Shown here: positions 57,998 through 64,000 of the stretch, one piece after another
Layout of the letters: every line of letters starts with the position of its first letter
How positions within the stretch are numbered: the first letter of the stretch is position 1
DNA from: Mycobacterium palustre
GTDB lineage: Bacteria; Actinomycetota; Actinomycetes; Mycobacteriales; Mycobacteriaceae
Length of the DNA stretch: 64,000 nt
Assembly: GCF_002101785.1 (NCBI RefSeq)
Contig: NZ_LQPJ01000064.1
Span: forward strand, 1 to 64,000
Direction of reading: 5' to 3'
The notes under the pieces: generated by a model
Seen by the model: only the letters and a program-made list of their open reading frames with translations
The model's database searches: none
Told to the model about the DNA's origin: nothing
Made by a program: the position numbers and the translations under genes

Positions 57998-58797
57998 CGA
58001 ATCTGGGGTCGGGTTGCCGGGCCCCGCTTTTCTTGGGCGGCCAGCTCGGCCGTGCCGAGCGGGTTGCCCAGCCTGGTGTAGATGAGGCCCTGCTCCAGCG
58101 CGGCCCGGTAGGGCTTGTCCAGCGACTCCCAGATCGCCTTCACCGTGCCCTGCGTCGCCGACGGTGGCTTGGCGGCGATGGTCGCCGCGATCTGGTGGGC
58201 GCGGTCCCACAGCCGGTTGGCGGGGACCACCTCGGACACCAAGCCGATCCGCAGCGCGGTGTCGGCGCCGACGCGTTCGTCGTTGCCCATCAGCGCCATG
58301 CGCAGCGTCTCGCCCAGGCCGATGCGGCGCATCAGGCCGATCGGTTCGAGCGCGCACACCAGCCCCGCCGACACGTGGGAGTCGAAAAACGTTGCGTCGT
58401 CCGAGCAGATGACCACGTCGGATTCGTTGACGAAGTAGAAGGCGCCCGCCGTGCACATGCCCTGCACCGCACACACCACGGGCTTCCACATCTTCTGCCA
58501 CTTCGGGCTCAGCGATTCGCCGGGATCCTCGTGGTTCCACACGTCTTTCGGCTGCCCGTACGGCGTCTTGACGTCCAGGCCGGCGCTGAACGCCCGGCTG
58601 CCGGCCGCCCGCAGCACCACCGCGTGCACGGACTCGTCGAGCTTGACCGCGCGCCACGCCTGCGCCATCTCCTCGCACATGGTGCGGTTGAACGCGTTGA
58701 GCTGCTGGGGCCGGTTCAGCGTGATCGTGGCGACGTGGTCGGCCGCGTCGACGTCGAGCAGGATGGTCTCGAAGCGCGCGCTCACCTGCTCGTTCAT
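57994..58797 (-). CDS. Enoyl-CoA hydratase/isomerase family protein (atypical active site)
   Basis: 267 residues from the ATG at 58797, overlapping the upstream gene by ATGA. Crotonase fold: VATITLNRPQQLNAFNRTMC, SRAFSAGLDVK oxyanion region. At the positions of the two hydratase glutamates the sequence reads TAGAFYF and FFDSHVSAGL, so neither Glu is present. It may be an isomerase, hydrolase or ring-modifying member rather than a hydratase. Confidence 0.88.
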   Translation of the reverse strand: MNEQVSARFETILLDVDAADHVATITLNRPQQLNAFNRTMCEEMAQAWRAVKLDESVHAVVLRAAGSRAFSAGLDVKTPYGQPKDVWNHEDPGESLSPKWQKMWKPVVCAVQGMCTAGAFYFVNESDVVICSDDATFFDSHVSAGLVCALEPIGLMRRIGLGETLRMALMGNDERVGADTALRIGLVSEVVPANRLWDRAHQIAATIAAKPPSATQGTVKAIWESLDKPYRAALEQGLIYTRLGNPLGTAELAAQEKRGPATRPQIR

Positions 58798-59606
58798 CGA
58801 CACCGCCACTCCGGGGCGCGCTTTTCCACGAAGGCCTTGGGGCCTTCAAGCGCGTCCTCGGTGCGCAGGACGCGCTCGCGGAATGCTTCGGCGAGCATCT
58901 CGGCTTCGTGCAGCGGCACCTCGAGGCCCTTGAGGATCGCCAACCGGGTGCCCCGAACGGCCAGCGGCGCATTGGAGTTGACGATGCCGGCGATCTCGTG
59001 CGCGCGCTCGAGGAGCCGGTCGTGTTCGACGATCTCGCTGATCAACCCCAGTTCGTAGGCGCGCTCGGCGCCCATCCGTTCGTGCTTACCCATCAACGCC
59101 ATCCGCAGGGCGATTGAGCGGGGGAGCACCCGGGCCAGTCGCACCAGCTCGCGGCCGGCCACCAGGCCGATGCTGACGTGTGGATCGAAGAACGTCGCCC
59201 GCTCGGATGCGATGACGATGTCGGAGGTGGTGACCCAATCGAGGCCCGCGCCGCAGCACAATCCGTTGACGGCGGTCAATATCGGCTTGGCCATCCGGCG
59301 GAACGGCGGCGTGCCCTCCTGCGGCGCCTCCCACTGGTCGTAGGTCGACAGGTACGGCCGTTCGTAGATGACCTTGCCGTCGGCGGGGATTTCCCTGACG
59401 TCCGCGCCGGCGCAAAAGGCGCGGCCGGTGCCCGTGACGACGAGCAGCCAGACGTCGTCGTCGTTCTCGGCCTCGTCGTAGGCGGCGCGGAGTTCGGTGA
59501 TCATGTGCGGGCTGAGCGCGTTGAGGGCCTCCGGGCGGTTCAGCGTGATCGTGGCGGTGTGCGCGTCGACTTCGTACTTGACGGTTTCGAATGAGTCAGC
59601 GGGCAT
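58794..59606 (-). CDS. Enoyl-CoA hydratase/isomerase family protein (atypical active site)
   Basis: 270 residues; AGGAGGA lies 7 bases before the ATG. Crotonase fold with TATITLNRPEALNALSPHMI and GRAFCAGADVREIP. The first catalytic Glu is replaced (CCGAGLDWVTT) and the second position reads FFDPHVSIGL, the same His-containing motif as its downstream paralogue. The two are probably a duplicated pair and may act together. Confidence 0.9.
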   Translation of the reverse strand: MPADSFETVKYEVDAHTATITLNRPEALNALSPHMITELRAAYDEAENDDDVWLLVVTGTGRAFCAGADVREIPADGKVIYERPYLSTYDQWEAPQEGTPPFRRMAKPILTAVNGLCCGAGLDWVTTSDIVIASERATFFDPHVSIGLVAGRELVRLARVLPRSIALRMALMGKHERMGAERAYELGLISEIVEHDRLLERAHEIAGIVNSNAPLAVRGTRLAILKGLEVPLHEAEMLAEAFRERVLRTEDALEGPKAFVEKRAPEWRCR

Positions 59607-59625
59607 GCGTGTTCCTCCTGCCAGG

Positions 59626-60441
59626 TCACCGACCGCGGAACCTGGGCGCGCGTCGTTCCCGGAACGCCGCGAGCCCCTCTTTGAAATCGCTTGTCCGACA
59701 CGAAAGCTCGACGTTGAACAGCTCTTGGTTCAAGGACTGGCTCAGTGTGGTGTGCTGCCCGAAGCCCAGTGCCTGCTTGGCCAGCCCGATCGCGACGGTC
59801 GGCCCTTCGGCCAGCCGCTGCAGCAGCGTTTCGGCGGTGTCGTCGACCTCGGTGCGGCCCACCGCTTGATGGATCAACCCCCAGTCGGCCGCGTCGGTCC
59901 CGCTCACCTTCTCGCCGAGCAGCAGCATGCGCCGGGCCCGTGCGAGGCCGACCAGCCGGGGCAGCAGCCAGGTGGAACCCGAATCCGGGCTGAAACCCCG
60001 GTCCACGAACGGTTCCCAGAAGACGGCGTCGGAGGCGGCCACGGTGAAGTCGGCGGCCAGCGCCAGGTTGCAGCCGAATCCGACGGCCCAGCCGCGCACG
60101 CTGCAGACGACCGGCAGCTGAACGCTTCCCACGAGCTCGACGACGCGGTGCGCGCCGTGGGGTATCCGCCGCACCAGGTCGCCCGTGCGCGGACGTTGCC
60201 CGTCGTTGGTGGCCAGCCAGTCCGCGCCGCCGCAAAAATCGTCCCCGGCGCCGCAAAGGTGAATCGCGCGCAACGAGTCGTCGGAGGCGGCCCGGGTCAA
60301 AACGTCGACCAAGTCGCCGATCATCAAGTGTGTCAACGAGTTACGTCGGGAGGGGCGATCGAGGGTGATCCGCAGTATCGCGCCGTCCCGGCGCGTGGTC
60401 ACCGAACCCTCGGCGCCGTCCGGGTCGGCCTCGTGACTCAT
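59626..60441 (-). CDS. Enoyl-CoA hydratase/isomerase family protein
   Basis: 271 residues from the ATG at 60441 (MSHEADPDGAEGSVTTRRDG). Fold markers ILRITLDRPSRRNSLTHLMI and GDDFCGGADWLA. Active-site segment reads VGFGCNLALAADFTV and VFWEPFVDRGFSPDSGSTWL, so the first Glu is Asn. First gene of the minus-strand operon of three crotonase-fold proteins and three ligases; divergent from the thioesterase-like gene. Confidence 0.9.
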   Translation of the reverse strand: MSHEADPDGAEGSVTTRRDGAILRITLDRPSRRNSLTHLMIGDLVDVLTRAASDDSLRAIHLCGAGDDFCGGADWLATNDGQRPRTGDLVRRIPHGAHRVVELVGSVQLPVVCSVRGWAVGFGCNLALAADFTVAASDAVFWEPFVDRGFSPDSGSTWLLPRLVGLARARRMLLLGEKVSGTDAADWGLIHQAVGRTEVDDTAETLLQRLAEGPTVAIGLAKQALGFGQHTTLSQSLNQELFNVELSCRTSDFKEGLAAFRERRAPRFRGR

Positions 60442-60484
60442 GAGCCTATTCGGCCTTTCTCCGCCGATACGGTTACCCATACAG

Positions 60485-60497
60485 TAGGCAATACGAT
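60485..60497. promoter_or_regulatory. Candidate operator TAGGCAATACGAT in a divergent promoter
   Basis: One base different from 47749-47761. The surrounding 60470-60520 stretch is AT-rich (CCATACAGTAGG, GATTGATACAGGTATAAG) and must contain the promoters of the two divergent operons. A partial match (ATCGTAGG, reverse strand of the motif) lies before the SDR gene near 63088. Confidence 0.5.
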
Positions 60498-60574
60498 TGA
60501 TACAGGTATAAGTTAGCAAGGAAACGCTGACGACGGAAATAAGCCGGGTGCAACCGGGCGAAAAGAGGAAAAGC

Positions 60575-61270
60575 ATGGCCTTCGAGGAGGGGCTGGGCGT
60601 GCCGGCTCCGACGTATACGGGCGAGGCCAGATTCGGCGAGGCGCCACTGGCCCAGACCGTCGCCGCCGCCGGCGCCATGCGCAGGATCAGCTCGCTGCTG
60701 CTGTCCCTCGAGCGCCCCCACCCCGCGGTGGACGCGATGCTGGCGAAATTCGGCGAATGGGAGGGCGAGCTGGCGGCGGCGGCGCCCACCGACAACGCGC
60801 CGCGCATCGGCGAGATCCCCGACGACCCCCGGCGGGTCTACCTCAACCACGCCACCGACATCGGCGCCTACAACCCGTGCTTTCCCGAGTACCGGTTCGA
60901 CCACCTCGACGCCGCGAAAGCCGGCGGGACCGTGTCCTTTCCGCTGGTTTACGAAGGGCCGCCGGGGCTGGTGCACGGCGGTTTTCTGGGCGTCTTCTTC
61001 GATTGCGTCATCCAGCACCACAGTTGCGTCACCGGCCTTTCCGGCAAGACGCGGTCGTTGGCCGTCACCTTCCGCCGCCCGACCCCGCTGTTGACAGAGC
61101 TGCGCTTCGACATCGTGCGCTCGCAAACCGAGCGTGGCGTGTCCGCGACGGCGCGGCTGTTGCTCGACGACGAGGTGCTGTGCATCGGCGAGGTCGACAC
61201 GCTGGCGTCGCCCCCGGACAAACTGACGGGGTTCCGGTTCGGCAGGCGGCGAAAGGAGGCCGACGCATGA
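60575..61270 (+). CDS. Hotdog-fold thioesterase-like protein
   Basis: 231 residues; ATG at 60575 preceded by AGAGGAA. The C-terminal half has the PaaI-type hotdog pattern: FPLVYEGPPGLVHGGFLGVF, DCVIQHHSCVTGLSGKTRSL and TFRRPTPLLTELRFDIV. The N-terminal 90 residues are helical and not recognised. Could hydrolyse CoA esters or act as a dehydratase. Coupled to the next gene by ATGA. Confidence 0.8.
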   Translation: MAFEEGLGVPAPTYTGEARFGEAPLAQTVAAAGAMRRISSLLLSLERPHPAVDAMLAKFGEWEGELAAAAPTDNAPRIGEIPDDPRRVYLNHATDIGAYNPCFPEYRFDHLDAAKAGGTVSFPLVYEGPPGLVHGGFLGVFFDCVIQHHSCVTGLSGKTRSLAVTFRRPTPLLTELRFDIVRSQTERGVSATARLLLDDEVLCIGEVDTLASPPDKLTGFRFGRRRKEADA

Positions 61271-62160
61271 CCGCCTCTGACGCTTGCGACGATCGGGTGC
61301 TTTTCGAGGTCGAGCGCGACCGGCGCATCGCGACGATCACGCTGAACAACCCCAAGCAACGCAACTCTTACGACGCCGGCATGCGCGAGGCGATCGCCCG
61401 GTGTCTGGATCGCGTGGCCGACGACGACGACCTGACCGTCGTGCTGTTGCGCGGGGCCGGGGGAGTGTTTTCCACCGGGGCCGACATGAACAACGCCTAC
61501 GGCTGGTACGGCCCGGGCAGCGACGACCAGGCCAAGCGCCGCCCCAGCCAGCGGCGACGACTCACGGTGGACCGCAAGTCTTTTGGCTTTTATCACAACT
61601 TCATGGGCTTCCCCAAGGTGACGGTGGGCGAGATCGCCGGCTACGCACTCGGCGGCGGCTTCGAGATGGCGCTGATGACCGACATCTCCGTGATCGCGCG
61701 CGACACCAAGATCGGGATGCCGGCGACCCGGTTCCTGGGCCCCGCGCTCGGCAGCCTGCACATGTTCTTCCACCGGTTGGGGCCCGTGCTGGCCCGGCGC
61801 CTGCTGCTGACCGGTGACATCGTCGACGCCGGCTCGATCGAGCACCTCGGAATCTTCACCGACACATGCGATCCCGGCTCGGTCACCAAACGCGCGCGGT
61901 ATTGGGCCGAGAAGGCGGCGAAGATGCCCGCGGACGGAGTCGTGATAGCCAAGGAGGCGTTCCGCCTCGTCGAACAGACCCAGGCCTACCACGGTGAAGA
62001 GGTCGCGAGCTACCTGTTCCACGCCTTCGGCACCAACCTGCAGTTCGCCCCCGGTGAGTTCAACTTCGTCAAGACGCGCGCGGAGCACGGCGCCAAGGAG
62101 GCGTTCCGGTTACGCGACGAGCACTTCCACGTGCCGGAACCGCCGAAAGACCAAGCCTGA
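61267..62160 (+). CDS. Enoyl-CoA hydratase/isomerase family protein
   Basis: 297 residues, longer than its paralogues because of an insertion around WYGPGSDDQAKRRPSQRRR. Fold markers IATITLNNPKQRNSYDAGMR and GGVFSTGADMNNAY. The first catalytic Glu is kept (YALGGGFEMALMTD) but the second position reads GMPATRFLGP. Follows the thioesterase-like gene; the pair is divergent from the three other crotonase genes. Confidence 0.9.
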   Translation: MTASDACDDRVLFEVERDRRIATITLNNPKQRNSYDAGMREAIARCLDRVADDDDLTVVLLRGAGGVFSTGADMNNAYGWYGPGSDDQAKRRPSQRRRLTVDRKSFGFYHNFMGFPKVTVGEIAGYALGGGFEMALMTDISVIARDTKIGMPATRFLGPALGSLHMFFHRLGPVLARRLLLTGDIVDAGSIEHLGIFTDTCDPGSVTKRARYWAEKAAKMPADGVVIAKEAFRLVEQTQAYHGEEVASYLFHAFGTNLQFAPGEFNFVKTRAEHGAKEAFRLRDEHFHVPEPPKDQA

Positions 62161-62174
62161 CAAGGCCGTTCGGG

Positions 62175-62966
62175 CTAGCGCACCGCCGCGGCCCCGGTTC
62201 GCCTCCGCTGCGCGGCCGGCTTGGACGCCTTGCGCTGCCGCGACGACGCCGACTTGCCGCCCTTGGCGTTCTTCTCGATCAGACTGCTGGCGTGGTCGAG
62301 GATGCAATCCAGGCCGAACTCGAAATTGGTCTCGTCGGGTGCCCCGATGCGGTGCCCCTGCCCTGTCACCTGGGCGATCAGCGGGGTGGTCGTCGGATCG
62401 ATCGCCACCGCGGCCTCGATGGCGCGCGATCCGCTGTCCGACGCCTGGTTCTTCTCGTAAAGCCGATGCAGCACCACCGATCCGCGGACATGAACCGACA
62501 CCGCGGAGTACACGTCGAACGCCTCCTCGGGTGACAGGCCGGCCTCCACCAGGTTGGCGATCGCCCGCTCCACCTCCTGGGCGCCGACCCGCGCCGCCTT
62601 AGGGCTGAGGGCCGCCCGAATCAAAATCAGGTCGCACAGAATCGGGTTGCCCATGAACGTCTTACGCATCAAGCGCGCGTGGTTGCGCAGCGTTTCGCGC
62701 CAGTCGGCGGCCTCTACGTAGGGTGTGGCGAAGACATACTTGCTCAGGGCGCGGTCAGTCATCGCGTTGAGCAGGTCGTCCTTCTTGCGGAAATACCAGT
62801 AGATGCTCGTGACGCCGACGCCGAGATGTTTGCCGAGCAGCGGCATGCTCAGGTTGTCGATCGACACCTGTTCGGCGAGTTCGAAAGCGCCGGTAATGAT
62901 GTCGTCGGGATTGATGGACCCGCGTTCGCGCCGTTGACGCTTTTCGGCGGTTGCCTGCTTTGCCAC
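62175..62966 (-). CDS. TetR family regulator
   Basis: 263 residues if the GTG at 62966 is used, 8 bases after GGAGGTG; an ATG at 62984 would add six residues. HTH: IDNLSMPLLGKHLGVGVTSI, YWYFRKKDDLLNAM. The C-terminus is basic (KSASSRQRKASKPAAQRRR). Located at the end of the hydratase cluster and divergent from the SDR gene. Candidate owner of the TAGGnAATACGAT sites. Confidence 0.88.
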   Translation of the reverse strand: MAKQATAEKRQRRERGSINPDDIITGAFELAEQVSIDNLSMPLLGKHLGVGVTSIYWYFRKKDDLLNAMTDRALSKYVFATPYVEAADWRETLRNHARLMRKTFMGNPILCDLILIRAALSPKAARVGAQEVERAIANLVEAGLSPEEAFDVYSAVSVHVRGSVVLHRLYEKNQASDSGSRAIEAAVAIDPTTTPLIAQVTGQGHRIGAPDETNFEFGLDCILDHASSLIEKNAKGGKSASSRQRKASKPAAQRRRTGAAAVR

Positions 62967-63120
62967 TACGGGCACCTCCATCAAGCTCTGTCTCGGCCGG
63001 CCGGTATCGTTGAACCTGCCGTCCGCTTACCCTGACCTGCGGGTACGCGGGCGTGTCGTCGCGGTTTCCGTCTGCTACTGTAATACCTATCGTAGGCTTT
63101 TTGGTAAAACGGCTGGGCAG

Positions 63121-63918
63121 ATGGATCTAGGGCTGGCGAACGCCGCGGCGGTGGTGGTCGGCGGCAGCCGCGGCATGGGTTTGGCGGCGGCCCGTTGCCT
63201 GGCCGACGACGGCGCCCGCGTCGCGGTGGTCGGCCGTTCCCGCGATGCCCTCGATTCGGCGGCTGCGGATCTGACGGGCCGGGGAAGCCCGGACGCGCTC
63301 GGGCTGGTCGCCGACATCGGTGACGCCTCGGCGGTCGACGAGGTGTTCGCCGAGCTCGGTGAGCGCTGGGGCGGCGAACTCAACGTGCTCATCAACACGG
63401 TCGGGCCGGGCGCGGCGGGCACGTTCGAGGACCTCACCGACGAGCAGTGGCGGCAATCCGTCGAGGACGGCGTGCTGGGGATGGTGCGGTGCGTCCGATC
63501 GGCACTTCCCCTGCTGCGCAAGGCGAAATGGGCGCGGATCGTGAACTTCTCGGCCCACTCGACGCAGCGCCAGAGCGTGATGCTGCCCGCCTACACCGCC
63601 GCCAAATCGATGCTGACCAGCGTGTCGAAAAACCTGTCGCTGCTGTTGGCGAAGGACGAGATCTTGGTCAACGTGGTGTCGCCGGGCAGCATCGCGTCGG
63701 AGTCGCTGGTCGGGTGGGCGACGTCCGTCGGTGTCGACGGCAACGACCCGTATGCGTTGATGGGCGCCATCGCCGAGCACTTCGGTCATCCGGCGCACAT
63801 GCCCCGGGCCGGCCTGCCGGAAGAGATCGGCCCGGTCGTCGCGTTCCTCGCGTCGCGGCGCAACTCCTACATGACCGGCGCCAACGTCAACGTCGACGGT
63901 GGTTCGGACTTCATCTAA
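63121..63918 (+). CDS. Short-chain dehydrogenase/reductase
   Basis: 265 residues from the ATG at 63121 (MDLGLANAAAVVVGGSRGMG). NAD(P) motif GGSRGMG, INTVGPGAAG in place of NNAG, catalytic Ser in VNFSAHSTQRQS and Tyr-x3-Lys in PAYTAAKSML. C-terminal SYMTGANVNVDGGSDFI. Probable hydroxyacyl-CoA or alcohol dehydrogenase in the lipid pathway. Upstream is CCTATCGTAGG, an operator-like inverted repeat. Confidence 0.9.
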   Translation: MDLGLANAAAVVVGGSRGMGLAAARCLADDGARVAVVGRSRDALDSAAADLTGRGSPDALGLVADIGDASAVDEVFAELGERWGGELNVLINTVGPGAAGTFEDLTDEQWRQSVEDGVLGMVRCVRSALPLLRKAKWARIVNFSAHSTQRQSVMLPAYTAAKSMLTSVSKNLSLLLAKDEILVNVVSPGSIASESLVGWATSVGVDGNDPYALMGAIAEHFGHPAHMPRAGLPEEIGPVVAFLASRRNSYMTGANVNVDGGSDFI

Positions 63919-63962
63919 CCACCGGACCGAGCAAATCCATTGGGCGACAGGAGGAGTCGACT

Positions 63963-64000
63963 GTGGCAGTGGCGAGTGAGGCGCGGGCATGGGCGCGCTC
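63963..64000 (+). CDS. Start of an unidentified gene (cut by window edge)
   Basis: A GTG at 63963 follows AGGAGGAG at 63949-63956, with 6 bases between. The 12 visible codons read MAVASEARAWAR. Too short to identify; it lies 45 bases after the SDR gene on the same strand and is probably cotranscribed. Confidence 0.5.
   Translation, partial: MAVASEARAWAR

Overview
The window is high-GC actinobacterial chromosome, almost certainly from a slow-growing Mycobacterium. It opens with a PE_PGRS gene and follows the gene order I know from M. tuberculosis H37Rv around Rv1325c to Rv1350: PE_PGRS, glgB, glgE, glgP, dinG, pncB1, clpS, a DUF2017 gene, a P1-family peptidase gene, mec, cysO, cysM, rhomboid, murI, an MBL hydrolase, rphA, rdgB, a DUF3817 gene, lprD, then irtA, irtB and fabG2. 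Species is not resolved; identities rest on recognised motifs and synteny, not on a database search.

Region 1 (1-19730) is core. It holds glycogen / alpha-glucan metabolism (glgB-glgE divergent from glgP), a DinG-type helicase, nicotinate salvage, the ClpS adaptor, the CysO-Mec-CysM cysteine pathway, an intramembrane protease, glutamate racemase, RNase PH and the house-cleaning nucleotidase. It ends in a tRNA-Leu(UAG).

Region 2 (19732-37568, 17,837 bp) is an integrated mobile element inserted in the 3' end of that tRNA. A 22-bp copy of the tRNA end is repeated at the far junction, and both ends carry matching triplets of an 8-bp integrase arm-type repeat. The left half resembles a phage satellite (SaPI/PICI layout): integrase and XRE repressor on the minus strand, diverging from an excisionase-like gene, a RepA-like ATPase whose 3' end carries an iteron array, a WhiB-like gene, and later a small terminase subunit and a 1112-residue tail protein. 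There is no large terminase, portal, capsid, tape measure or lysis gene. The right half is a mostly minus-strand cargo block with three predicted exported or membrane proteins and a second, catalytically complete tyrosine recombinase with a Cys/His-rich N-terminus.

Region 3 (37569-42890) resumes the chromosome with a gene remnant, an IdeR-box-like site, a TetR regulator and the translationally coupled irtA-irtB siderophore importer. The mbtL-mbtM-mbtN-mbtK genes that lie between lprD and irtA in H37Rv are absent here.

Region 4 (42891-64000) is a large lipid / acyl-CoA metabolism cluster: a phosphotransferase-fold protein, a FadD32-like fatty-acyl-AMP ligase, a split-barrel flavoprotein, two acyl-CoA dehydrogenases, FabG2, a thiolase, a CoA transferase, a GntR regulator, three consecutive CoA ligases, four enoyl-CoA-hydratase-fold proteins (most without the usual Glu pair), a hotdog thioesterase-like protein, a TetR regulator and an SDR. 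Many neighbours overlap by ATGA, so they are probably translationally coupled. A shared 13-bp motif sits in two divergent promoters and may be one regulator's operator.
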